The translations under genes were made by a program, and so were the position numbers. Positions 24,414 through 35,479 of a DNA stretch of 64,000 bases are shown in pieces. Origin of the DNA: DATAEE01 sp036258175 (GTDB taxonomy: Bacteria; Acidobacteriota; Vicinamibacteria; Vicinamibacterales; 2-12-FULL-66-21). The notes below the pieces were generated by a model. That model did not search any database and was not told where the DNA came from. It worked only from the letters and a program-made list of their open reading frames with translations. Numbering within the stretch: position 1 is the stretch's first letter; each line of letters begins with the position of its first letter. Location of the stretch: the NCBI GenBank assembly GCA_036258175.1, contig DATAEE010000061.1, positions 30,314-94,313 on the forward strand, written 5' to 3'.

Positions 24414-25457
24414 TCAGCGAAGGGACTCGTTGATTTCGTCGAGCGCCGCTTTGTCCGGGCGGATGCGTTCGAGCGGCAACGTGGCCAGCGGTTCGTCGAC
24501 GAGATTCAGCAGCTCGATGAAATCGTCGCGGTCCGGCTCGATGTAGAGCACGCCGGTCGCGAACTCGCCGCGGCGCGACGTCTCGTGCAGCAGCCGCATC
24601 GCCGTGATCCGATCCGTCGGGTCGTAGTCCTCGGCCACCTTCTTCAGATATAGGCGCGACCCGTCGTGCAGCGTGACTTCCTTGCTCGTGCCGGGGTCGT
24701 ACTCGACGCTGATGTCCTCAAAAAACGGCACGAAGCTGACCTCGCCGAGCGGCTCGTCGTGATCCTTCACGTACGCGTAGCTCTTAGTCGATCCGTCGTG
24801 ATCGTTGAACGTCACGCACGGCGACAGGACGTCGATCATGCACGTCCCGCGATGGCTGAGTGACGCCTTCAGGATTGAGAGCAGCTGCTTCTTGTCGCCA
24901 GAAAACGATCGCGCCACGAAGGTCGCGCCCAGCTCGATCGCGAGCGCGCACGTGTCGATCGGCGGCAGATCGTTGACGACGCCGGTCTTGAGCTTCGACC
25001 CGAGATCGGCCGTTGGCGAAAACTGACCTTTCGTCAGGCCGTAGCAGCCGTTGTCCTCGATGATGTAGACGATCGGCAGGTTCCGCCGCATCAGGTGCAC
25101 GAACTGGCCGATGCCGATCGCGCCGGTGTCGCCGTCCCCCGACACGCCGATCGCGATCATCTTCCGGTTCGCCAGCATCGCGCCGGTGCCGACCGACGGC
25201 ATCCGTCCGTGGACGGCGTTGAAGCCGTGAGACCCGCCCAGGAAGTACGCCGGGCTCTTGCTGGAGCACCCGATTCCCGACAGCTTGATGACCTGGTTCG
25301 GATCGACTCCCATCTCGAAGAAGGCGTCGATGATGCGCTCGGAGATGGCGTTGTGTCCGCACCCGGCGCACAGCGTCGTCTTGCCGCCGCGATACGGCTG
25401 CATCTCGAGGCCGATCCGATTGGATTTCTTCCCGGGTTGAGGCGTCGTTACGCTCAT
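24414..25457 (-). CDS. korB: 2-oxoglutarate:ferredoxin oxidoreductase, beta subunit
   Basis: This 347-residue TPP-binding subunit carries the cysteines in TTLCAGCGHNAIS and GIGCSSK that hold the [4Fe-4S] cluster. The TPP/Mg2+ motif is GDGDTGAIGIGQ through EDNGCYGLTKGQFSPT. With KorA it converts 2-oxoglutarate and CoA to succinyl-CoA, reducing ferredoxin. The korA stop is 30 bases upstream on the same strand. A pyruvate or branched-chain substrate is less likely given the sucCD neighbours. Confidence 0.9.
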   Translation of the reverse strand: MSVTTPQPGKKSNRIGLEMQPYRGGKTTLCAGCGHNAISERIIDAFFEMGVDPNQVIKLSGIGCSSKSPAYFLGGSHGFNAVHGRMPSVGTGAMLANRKMIAIGVSGDGDTGAIGIGQFVHLMRRNLPIVYIIEDNGCYGLTKGQFSPTADLGSKLKTGVVNDLPPIDTCALAIELGATFVARSFSGDKKQLLSILKASLSHRGTCMIDVLSPCVTFNDHDGSTKSYAYVKDHDEPLGEVSFVPFFEDISVEYDPGTSKEVTLHDGSRLYLKKVAEDYDPTDRITAMRLLHETSRRGEFATGVLYIEPDRDDFIELLNLVDEPLATLPLERIRPDKAALDEINESLR

Positions 25458-25487
25458 GGTGTCTGGTTCCTGTTCTATCCGTCGGGC

Positions 25488-27386
25488 TTACTCGCCGCCG
25501 ACGCCGGAGCCGCCCGCGAACTCCACCGCGCGCTGCGCGGCCGGCGCTTTCAGACCCTCCTGCACCAGGACGTCGTCGGTGATCGACCGCGCGTCGATGG
25601 GCAGGCCGTTGTAGTGCAGCACACTGCGGCAGCGCGCTGAGAGGTCGGGTGTCAGGTCGATCTTCATCAGCGACAACATCTGCGCGTCGCGATTCTGCTC
25701 GATGACGTAGACGCGGGGATGTCGCTCGATGAAGGCGGCCAGCTCGGGCGTGAACGGGTACGCCTGGAGGCGCAGGTACGAGGTCTTGAGGCCGTTCTCC
25801 CTCGTGAGTTGGTCGCGACTCTCCTCGACGGCCCAGTGGCTCGTTCCGTACGCCACGAACCCGATCTCGGCCCCAGGCTGCTCGTCCACGATCGGCTTCG
25901 GGACCATCGTTTTCGCCGTCTCGAACTTACGCGCCAGCCTGTCGAGATTGTTCTGGTAGTCGTCGGGACGCTCACTGTACTGGCCGCGTGCGTTGTGACC
26001 GGATCCGCGCGCGAAGTACGCCGGCATGCCATCGCCCGGGATGGACCGGTAGGGGATCCCGTCGCCGTCGATATCCATGTAGCGGCCGAACTGCCCGCCC
26101 ATTCGCTTCACGGCCTCGGGCGTCAGCAGCTTGCCCCGGTCGATCGGCTTGGTGGGATACGGGAACGGGTCCGACATCCAGGTATTCATGCCGAGATCGA
26201 GGTCACTCATGACGAAGACGAGCGTCTGGAGACGTTCGGCGAGGTCGAAGGCGTCCATCGCCATCTGGTAGCACTCATCCACGGATGCCGGAATGAGGAG
26301 GACGTGCTTCGTGTCGCCGTGTGAATTCAGCGCGGCGAGCGTGATATCGCCCTGCGCCGTGCGCGTCGGGAGTCCAGTGGACGGACCCACGCGTTGGATG
26401 TCGAAGATGACGCCCGGAACTTCGGCGTAGTACGACAAGCCGGCGAACTCGGACATCAGCGAGACGCCCGGCCCCGAGGTCGACGTCATCGCCCGCGCAC
26501 CAGCCCAGCTCGCCCCGAGCACCATGCCGAGCGCCGCAATCTCATCCTCGGCCTGGACAATCGCGAACGTCGCCTTGCCGGTCGCCTTGTCCGTGCGGTA
26601 CTTCCGCATGTAGCCGATGATCGCTTCCGGGAGCGATGACGACGGCGTGATCGGATACCAGGCGACGACCGTGCAGCCAGCCATCACGCACCCGAGCGCG
26701 CCGGCGGCGTTCCCCTCGACGAGGATCTTCCCGCCTGTCTTGTCCATCGGCTCGAGCCACAAGGGATCGCGCTTCTCGAGACTCTGGGAAGCGAACTCGT
26801 AGCCTGCCTTCAGGGCGTTCAGGTTCAGCTCGATCGCCTTGGTCTTTTTCCCGAGCTGCTTCCGAAGCGCCTTCTCCATCTGGCCGAGGTCGGCGTTCAG
26901 GAGACGCGAGAGGATCCCGTCGTAGATCATGTTGCGGACGAGCCGGCGCAGCTTCGCGTCCGGGCACACGGCCGCCACGAGCTTGTCGAACGGGACCGGG
27001 TAAAACACGAGGTCGCCGCGCAGCTCTTTCAGCTTCAGCGGTTCGTCATAGACGACCGCGGCGCCGGCCTCGAGCGTGAGCACGTCCTCTTTCGCCGTCT
27101 CCGGGTTCATGGCGACGAGGAAGTCGATCTCCTTCTTACGCCCTATCCAGCCGTCCTTGTTCGCGCGAATCGTGTACCACGTCGGCAAGCCCGCGATGTT
27201 GGACGGGAAGAGGTTCTTGCCCGAAACAGGTATGCCCATCTGAAAGATCGAGCGCAGCAGTACCAGGTTGGCGGTCTGGCTGCCCGATCCGTTGACCGTG
27301 GCGACCTGAATGCTGAAGTCGTTCACCACTCGGCGGGTCGATGATTGGGACGCGGTCTCCTGGACCGCGACGTCTGAAGCTGGCAT
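25488..27386 (-). CDS. korA: 2-oxoglutarate:ferredoxin oxidoreductase, fused gamma-alpha subunit
   Basis: The 632-residue protein has an N-terminal gamma domain (about residues 25-200: VATVNGSGSQTANLVLLRSI) fused to the alpha domain. The alpha domain starts near ILVEGNAAGALGCVMAGC with the signature YPITPSSSLPEAI and TSTSGPGVSLMSEFAGLSYY. It binds CoA and the oxoacid carbon chain in the KOR complex. No ribosome site is visible. TATAAT ends 9 bases before the ATG, and that same hexamer contains the TAA stop of sucD. Confidence 0.9.
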   Translation of the reverse strand: MPASDVAVQETASQSSTRRVVNDFSIQVATVNGSGSQTANLVLLRSIFQMGIPVSGKNLFPSNIAGLPTWYTIRANKDGWIGRKKEIDFLVAMNPETAKEDVLTLEAGAAVVYDEPLKLKELRGDLVFYPVPFDKLVAAVCPDAKLRRLVRNMIYDGILSRLLNADLGQMEKALRKQLGKKTKAIELNLNALKAGYEFASQSLEKRDPLWLEPMDKTGGKILVEGNAAGALGCVMAGCTVVAWYPITPSSSLPEAIIGYMRKYRTDKATGKATFAIVQAEDEIAALGMVLGASWAGARAMTSTSGPGVSLMSEFAGLSYYAEVPGVIFDIQRVGPSTGLPTRTAQGDITLAALNSHGDTKHVLLIPASVDECYQMAMDAFDLAERLQTLVFVMSDLDLGMNTWMSDPFPYPTKPIDRGKLLTPEAVKRMGGQFGRYMDIDGDGIPYRSIPGDGMPAYFARGSGHNARGQYSERPDDYQNNLDRLARKFETAKTMVPKPIVDEQPGAEIGFVAYGTSHWAVEESRDQLTRENGLKTSYLRLQAYPFTPELAAFIERHPRVYVIEQNRDAQMLSLMKIDLTPDLSARCRSVLHYNGLPIDARSITDDVLVQEGLKAPAAQRAVEFAGGSGVGGE

Positions 27387-27395
27387 ATAGAGGAA

Positions 27396-27401
27396 ATTAT
27401 A
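27396..27401 (-). promoter_or_regulatory. TATAAT -10 of korA overlapping the sucD stop
   Basis: TATAAT, then TTCCTCTAT, then ATG. The TAA of sucD (27397-27399) lies inside the hexamer, giving korBA its own, probably leaderless, transcript within the sucCD-korAB series. Confidence 0.6.
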
Positions 27402-28308
27402 GCAGTGCCTGGGGGTTCGGGCCTCGTGTCTCGTGCGTGCTAAGGAGGCGCGTTGCGACGGCTTTGCCGATGTCGGCGGGACTCTTCACGACCGTGACGC
27501 CCGCCTGCTCGAGCGCGGTCATCTTCTCGGCGGCCGTACCTTTGCCGCCGGCGATAATCGCGCCCGCGTGCCCCATCCGGCGTCCCGGCGGAGCGGTCTG
27601 GCCTGCGATGAACCCGACGACCGGCTTCCGGAAGTGTTTCGTGATCCAGGCGGCCGCCTCTTCCTCCGCCGAACCGCCGATCTCGCCAATCATCACGACC
27701 GCTTCGGTCTCGGCGTCCTTCGCGAACAGTTCCAGGGCGTCGATGAACGTCGTGCCGATCAGCGGGTCGCCGCCGATGCCGATGCACGTCGTCTGACCGA
27801 GACCGAGCCGCGTGAGCTGGTGGATCGCCTCATAGGTCAGCGTGCCGCTCTTCGACACGATCCCGACGCGGCCGCGCTGGCAGATGTGGCCGGGGATGAT
27901 GCCCGCCTTCGCCTCGCCGGCGGTGATGATGCCCGGGCAGTTCGGACCGATGAGGCGCGTCTTGCGTGGCGCGAGGAACGTCAGCGCGCGCATCATGTCG
28001 AGCGTCGGAATCCCTTCGGTGATGCAGACGGTGAGCGCCAGGCACGCGTCGGCCGCCTCCATCACCGCGTCGGCAGCAAAGGCCGGCGGAACGAAGATGA
28101 CCGACGCGTTCGCCCCGGTCTGGCGCACCGCCGCTTCGACCGTGTCGAAGATCGGCCAGCCTTCGTGGGTCGTTCCACCCTTTCCCGGCGTCACGCCTCC
28201 GACGAGCGTTGTCCCGTAGGCCGCGGCCGCTTTGGCGTGGAAGGTGCCCTCGCGGCCGGTCAGGCCCTGGACGAGGAGGCGTGTGTTCTTGTCGATTAAT
28301 ACGGACAT
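27397..28308 (-). CDS. sucD: Succinyl-CoA synthetase, alpha subunit
   Basis: The 303-residue subunit has a CoA-binding Rossmann N-domain (LLVQGLTGREGTFHAKAAAA) and the active-site phospho-His in GHAGAIIAGGKGTA. GPNCPGIITAGEAKAGI is a family signature. With SucC it converts succinyl-CoA to succinate with ATP or GTP formation. The last dozen residues (HETRGPNPQALL) are encoded by CACGAGGCCCGAACCC-type repeat words, so the repeat has extended the C-terminus. Confidence 0.93.
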   Translation of the reverse strand: MSVLIDKNTRLLVQGLTGREGTFHAKAAAAYGTTLVGGVTPGKGGTTHEGWPIFDTVEAAVRQTGANASVIFVPPAFAADAVMEAADACLALTVCITEGIPTLDMMRALTFLAPRKTRLIGPNCPGIITAGEAKAGIIPGHICQRGRVGIVSKSGTLTYEAIHQLTRLGLGQTTCIGIGGDPLIGTTFIDALELFAKDAETEAVVMIGEIGGSAEEEAAAWITKHFRKPVVGFIAGQTAPPGRRMGHAGAIIAGGKGTAAEKMTALEQAGVTVVKSPADIGKAVATRLLSTHETRGPNPQALL

Positions 28309-28321
28309 CTTTTGTTGTTTT

Positions 28322-28393
28322 GCGCTGGGGCCCCACCCCCAGCGCCTGCCAACCTTCGACTCCGCTCAGGTTGGCCCTGAGCCTGCCGAAGGG
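28322..28393. repeat. Cluster of palindromes in the sucC-sucD gap
   Basis: Three nested inverted repeats occupy the 117-base gap inside an otherwise tight operon. GCGCTGGGG/CCCCAGCGC is at 28322-28330 and 28337-28345. GCCAACC/GGTTGGC is at 28348-28354 and 28369-28375. CCTTCG...CTCAGG (28353-28370) faces CCTGAG...CGAAGG (28376-28392). The last resembles the CTTCGAC-GCTCAGG repeat seen dispersed in many bacterial genomes. Confidence 0.75.
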
Positions 28394-28425
28394 CCACGCC
28401 TCGCTCACGTTCGGCGCGCTGGTTG

Positions 28426-29595
28426 CTACGCCTGGCTCCTGGCGAGTGCGACAACTTTCTCCGCTGCCTCGTCCATCGCGTCAGCGGTCGTGAAATTGAG
28501 GCCGCTCTCGCGGAGCATCTGCTTCCCTTTCTCGACGTTCGTGCCTTCCATGCGGATGACGATCGGGACGCGGACGCCCAATTCCTTGACGGCTGCGATG
28601 ACCCCTTCCGCCAGCACGTCACAGCGGAGGATGCCGCCAAAGATGTTGATGAGCACGGCTTTCACGTGCTTGTCGGACATCAGGATCTTGAATGCGTTGC
28701 GAATCTGCTCAGCGTTGGCGCCACCGCCGACGTCGAGAAAGTTCGCCGGCTCACCTCCGGCCAGCTTGATGATGTCCATCGTCGCCATGGCCAGGCCGGC
28801 GCCGTTGACCATGCATCCGATCGATCCATCGAGCTTGATGTAGTTCAGCGAGTACTTCGAGGCTTCGATTTCGAGCGGGTCCTCCTCGGAAAGGTCGCGG
28901 AACTCCTTGATCTCCGGGTGCCGGAACAGCGCGTTGTCGTCGAACGTCATCTTCGCGTCGAGCGCGAGAAGATCGCCGGATTTTGTGACGATGAGCGGGT
29001 TGATCTCGACGAGCGACGCGTCGGTCTGGCGAAACGCGTCGTAGACGGCGGTCATGAGCTTTGCCGCTTTCGACACGAGTGGCCCGTCGAGGCCGAGCGC
29101 AAACGCGAGCTTCCGCGTCTGGAATGGCGCGAGACCGACGGACGGATCGATGTGTTCCTTAAAGATCCGGTCAGGTTTCTCCGCAGCGACCTGCTCGATA
29201 TCCATTCCGCCTTCGGGGCTGACCATCAGCACCGGGCGCCCGGCCGAGCGGTCGAGCACCATCCCGAGATACAACTCGCGGGCAATCTCGAGCCCTTCTT
29301 CGATCAGCACGCGGCCCACGACCCGTCCTTCGGGACCGGTCTGGTGCGTCACGAGCGTCATGCCGAGAATCTTTTTCGCGAGCCCTTCGGCTTCGTCCGC
29401 TTTCTTCGCGACTTTGACGCCGCCGCCTTTGCCTCGGCCGCCTGCATGGATTTGCGCTTTGACGACAACTGCGCCGCTTCCAAGCCGGCGCGCGAGGCCG
29501 GCGGCTTCTTCCGGTGTGTGAGCGACTTCGCCGCGCGGGATCGGTACGCCGTACCGCGCGAGGATCTGCTTCGCCTGATACTCGTGAATCTTCAT
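28426..29595 (-). CDS. sucC: Succinyl-CoA synthetase, beta subunit
   Basis: The 389-residue ATP-grasp subunit starts at MKIHEYQAKQILARYGVPIP, the normal family N-terminus, so ATG 29595 was chosen over the longer frame. Other signatures are VVVKAQIHAGGRGKGGGVKV, NGAGLAMATMDIIKLAGGEP and INIFGGILRCDVLAEGVI. It binds nucleotide and succinate, and partners SucD downstream. The ribosome site is weak, and a TATGAT-like -10 lies close upstream. Confidence 0.93.
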   Translation of the reverse strand: MKIHEYQAKQILARYGVPIPRGEVAHTPEEAAGLARRLGSGAVVVKAQIHAGGRGKGGGVKVAKKADEAEGLAKKILGMTLVTHQTGPEGRVVGRVLIEEGLEIARELYLGMVLDRSAGRPVLMVSPEGGMDIEQVAAEKPDRIFKEHIDPSVGLAPFQTRKLAFALGLDGPLVSKAAKLMTAVYDAFRQTDASLVEINPLIVTKSGDLLALDAKMTFDDNALFRHPEIKEFRDLSEEDPLEIEASKYSLNYIKLDGSIGCMVNGAGLAMATMDIIKLAGGEPANFLDVGGGANAEQIRNAFKILMSDKHVKAVLINIFGGILRCDVLAEGVIAAVKELGVRVPIVIRMEGTNVEKGKQMLRESGLNFTTADAMDEAAEKVVALARSQA

Positions 29596-29607
29596 CGCGA
29601 TCCAGTA

Positions 29608-29619
29608 ATCATATACAAT
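29608..29619. promoter_or_regulatory. Overlapping divergent -10 elements between sucC and sdhC
   Basis: The 46-base gap holds TACAAT (29614-29619) reading toward sdhC and TATGAT (29608-29613, minus strand) reading toward sucC. The adjacent hexamers imply mutually exclusive polymerase binding. -35 boxes are weak. Confidence 0.35.
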
Positions 29620-29641
29620 CTTCTGTTGGAGTCCGCGCGTA

Positions 29642-30300
29642 ATGCCCTCGCGTAGCGTTCTGTCGTCGTCGGTAGGAACCAAACTGCTCATCGCGCTCAC
29701 CGGGATCGCGCTCGTCCTGTATTTGATCCTCCACCTGGCCGGAAACCTGCTCGTCTTCTTCGGGCCGGAGTCGTTCAACGGATACTCACACTTTCTGCTC
29801 TCGAATCCCCTGATCATCCCGATCGAGATCGGACTGGCGGCCATATTCGTGCTGCACATCTTCAAGACCGTGCAGATGTACATCGACAATCGCCGGGCTC
29901 GCCCGAACAGCTACGAGATGAAGCGGATGGCGGGCCACACGAGCCGCAAGACGATTGCGTCGACGACGATGATCTGGACCGGCCTCATTACGCTGGCCTT
30001 TGTCGTCATCCACCTGAAGCAGTTCAAGTTCGGCGAATTGTACGAGGTCGGCGAAACGGGCGTCCGGGACCTGTATCGCCTCGAGAGGGAGCTCTTCGGA
30101 AACCCGGTAACGGTGGCGCTTTACGTGGTGGCGATGCTCCTGATCGGCTTTCACCTCCGTCACGGTATCTCGAGCTCCCTTCAGTCGCTCGGCGTCGACG
30201 ATCCGAGCCGGACGCGGCGGTTTCTGACGTTTGGAACGATCCTCGCGGTCGTCATCGCCGGCGGCCTCGGCGTCATTCCGGTTGTGGTGTATCTCACGCG

Positions 30301-30304
<4 letters not shown>
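29642..30304 (+). CDS. sdhC: Succinate dehydrogenase cytochrome b subunit, five-helix type
   Basis: The 220-residue membrane anchor has five helices, as in the single-anchor succinate:menaquinone reductases (type B). His residues in LILHLAGNLL, FVLHIFKT, VVIHLKQ and GFHLRHGI are the likely haem b ligands. GVDDPSRTR precedes the last helix. It connects SdhAB to the quinone pool. It overlaps sdhA by four bases (ATGA). Confidence 0.9.
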
Positions 30305-32211
<1,907 letters not shown>

Positions 32212-32214
<3 letters not shown>

Positions 32215-32250
32215 GGACTAGGGCTAGGGACTACGGACTGGGGCTCAGGG
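32212..32250. repeat. Heptad repeat, GGGACTA family, starting on the sdhA stop codon
   Basis: TAG of sdhA leads directly into GGGACTA, GGGCTA, GGGACTA, CGGACTG, GGGCTCA, GGG. It fills the sdhA-sdhB gap almost to the ribosome site of sdhB. Confidence 0.85.
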
Positions 32251-32257
32251 AGACAGC

Positions 32258-33004
32258 GTGCGAATTCACTTGCGGGTCTGGCGGCAGGCCGGACCGAAGA
32301 CGGAGGGGCGGCTCGTGGACTACACGGCCGAACATGTCTCTCCCGACATGTCCTTCCTCGAGATGCTCGATGTCGTCAACGAGGGGCTTATCGCCAAGGG
32401 TGAGGATCCGATCGCGTTCGACTCCGATTGCCGCGAGGGAATCTGCGGTGCATGCGGCGTGATGATCAATGGCGTCGCGCACGGCCCCGATCCTGCTACG
32501 ACGACGTGCCAGCTTCACATGCGGCGGTTCAAGGATGGCGACACGCTGACGATTGAGCCGTGGCGCGCACGTGCCTTCCCCGTCATCAAGGATCTCGTCG
32601 TGGATCGCAGCGCGCTCGATCGGATCGTCCAGGCCGGCGGCTACACGTCGGTGAACGTCGGTGGCGCTCCGGATGGCAACGCGATCCTCGTTCCGAAGCC
32701 TGTCGCGGAGCAGGCGATGGATTCCGCGGCCTGCATCGGCTGCGGCGCGTGCGTCGCGGCGTGCAAGAATGCGTCGGCTGCGCTCTTCGCAGCCGCGAAG
32801 ATCCGGCATCTTGGACTGTTGCCGCAGGGACAGATCGAGCGGCGGACCCGCGTGGTCGAAATGGTCGACCGGCATGACGCCGAGGGGTTCGGAAGCTGCT
32901 CGAACGAAGGCGAGTGCGAGGCCGTCTGCCCGAAGGAGATCAGCCTCGCCAACATCGCGATGATGAATCGCGAGTATCTCCGGGCCAAGCTCTTCTCTCG
33001 GTGA
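32258..33004 (+). CDS. sdhB: Succinate dehydrogenase iron-sulfur subunit
   Basis: This 248-residue protein carries three clusters: [2Fe-2S] in CREGICGACG with a later TTTCQLH, [4Fe-4S] in CIGCGACVAACKN, and [3Fe-4S]/last ligands in CSNEGECEAVCPKEI. It passes electrons from SdhA to SdhC. GTG 32258 follows AGGGAG at good distance. The reading direction and order C-A-B match type B operons. Confidence 0.93.
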   Translation: MRIHLRVWRQAGPKTEGRLVDYTAEHVSPDMSFLEMLDVVNEGLIAKGEDPIAFDSDCREGICGACGVMINGVAHGPDPATTTCQLHMRRFKDGDTLTIEPWRARAFPVIKDLVVDRSALDRIVQAGGYTSVNVGGAPDGNAILVPKPVAEQAMDSAACIGCGACVAACKNASAALFAAAKIRHLGLLPQGQIERRTRVVEMVDRHDAEGFGSCSNEGECEAVCPKEISLANIAMMNREYLRAKLFSR

Positions 33005-33008
33005 GTAA

Positions 33009-33028
33009 GGGCGGTTCGCGAACCGCCC
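33009..33028. repeat. Perfect 20-bp palindrome between convergent sdhB and mdh
   Basis: GGGCGGTTCG/CGAACCGCCC has ten paired bases with no loop and is flanked by TAA and CCTAC. A hairpin could help end both converging transcripts, but no T-tract follows, so it is listed as a repeat. Confidence 0.7.
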
Positions 33029-33033
33029 CTACC

Positions 33034-33966
33034 CTAAACGTTAATTACGCCAACGAGCTCCCGTACCGCGCCAGCGGACTTATCCAGCGCGGCCTTCTCT
33101 TCCGCCGTGAGCTTGATCTGGATGATCTCTTCGACCCCGCGTGCTCCGAGCTTCACCGGTACGCCGACGAAGAGCCCGTTGATGCCGTACTCCCCTTCGA
33201 GATAAACCGAGCACGGCAGGATCTTCTTCTTGTCCTTCAGGATCGCGTCGACCATTTCGACGACCGCCGAGCCGGGCGCGAACCAGGCGCTCGTGCCGAC
33301 CAGCTTCGTGATTTCAGCGCCGCCGTCGGCGGTGCGCTTCGCAATCGCGTCAATCCGATCCTTCGGCAGGAGATCGGGCAGCGGAATCCCTGCGACCGTG
33401 GAGTACCGGGCAAGCGGGACCATCGTGTCGCCGTGGCCGCCGAGCACGAAGGCATGGACGTTCTCGACCGAGACGTTCAGCTCCATGGCGATGAATGTCC
33501 GCATCCGCGCCGAGTCGAGGACACCCGCCATCCCGATAACGCGGTGCTTCGGGAACTTGCTGAGCCGGTACACCGCCTGGGCCATCGCGTCGAGCGGATT
33601 GCTCACTGGAACGATGATGCAGTTTGGCGAGTGCTTGACGACCTCGGCCGTCACGTCCTGCATGATCTTGTAGTTCACGTTCAGCAGGTCGTCGCGGCTC
33701 ATGCCGGGCTTGCGGGGGACGCCCGACGTGATGACGACGACGTCGGAATTGGCCGTCTCAGCCCACCCGGACGTGCCCACGCCAATCAGGCGGGAATCGG
33801 AGCCCTCGATCGGGCAAGCCTCATAGATGTCGAGCGCGACGCCCGCCGCCTTCTGATCGGCGATGTCGACGATGACGACATCGGCCAATTCCTTGTTGGC
33901 GATCTGCCGGGCCACGGTCTGCCCGACGGCGCCGGCGCCGCCGACCACGGTGACTTTACGGTTCAT
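33034..33966 (-). CDS. mdh: Malate dehydrogenase (LDH-like type)
   Basis: The 310-residue NAD enzyme interconverts malate and oxaloacetate. The NAD fold is VVGGAGAVGQTVARQIANKE. The substrate Arg is in TSGVPRKPGMSRDDLL, where the Arg after VP favours malate over lactate. The catalytic His is in GGHGDTMVPLARYS. The ribosome site AGGAGTG precedes the ATG. The transcript from icd must pass through the repeat hairpin at 33978-34070. Confidence 0.93.
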   Translation of the reverse strand: MNRKVTVVGGAGAVGQTVARQIANKELADVVIVDIADQKAAGVALDIYEACPIEGSDSRLIGVGTSGWAETANSDVVVITSGVPRKPGMSRDDLLNVNYKIMQDVTAEVVKHSPNCIIVPVSNPLDAMAQAVYRLSKFPKHRVIGMAGVLDSARMRTFIAMELNVSVENVHAFVLGGHGDTMVPLARYSTVAGIPLPDLLPKDRIDAIAKRTADGGAEITKLVGTSAWFAPGSAVVEMVDAILKDKKKILPCSVYLEGEYGINGLFVGVPVKLGARGVEEIIQIKLTAEEKAALDKSAGAVRELVGVINV

Positions 33967-33977
33967 CCAACACTCCT

Positions 33978-34066
33978 GTAGGGACTGGGGACTAGGAACT
34001 GGGGACTAGAACTGAGACAAAGGACACAGACGCTGTGTTCGGTCGTCAGTCCCTGGTCCCTAGTCC

Positions 34067-34070
<4 letters not shown>
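33978..34070. repeat. Heptad repeat with facing arms between icd and mdh
   Basis: The left arm is GTAGGGACTGGGGACTAGG (33978-33996), continuing TAGGAAC, TGGGGAC. The right arm is CAGTCCCTGG through CCCTAC (34047-34070) and is its near reverse complement. The right arm supplies the TAG stop of icd (34067-34069). The spacing words are 7 bases. Confidence 0.85.
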
Positions 34071-35302
<1,232 letters not shown>

Positions 35303-35479
35303 GCAGTTTAGGTCACGTCCCCTTTGGCGCGTCGGGGGATTTCAACAGAAACGGTGGAAAAGTGTGTGGAAAACGGGCGGTCGATCCTGCGGTGAGCCGC
35401 ATCATCCGCGCCGATCCAGCGATTTGCACCACCGTAGTGCGCTCGTCACACGTTCTACGGAACGCATCATTATATAGGA

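Noticed and set aside
24197..24433. Open frame encoding ASDLGG hexapeptides
   Set aside because: It is the chance translation of the 18-bp tandem DNA repeat. The same gap is heptad repeat on both sides and no ribosome site or homologous domain exists.
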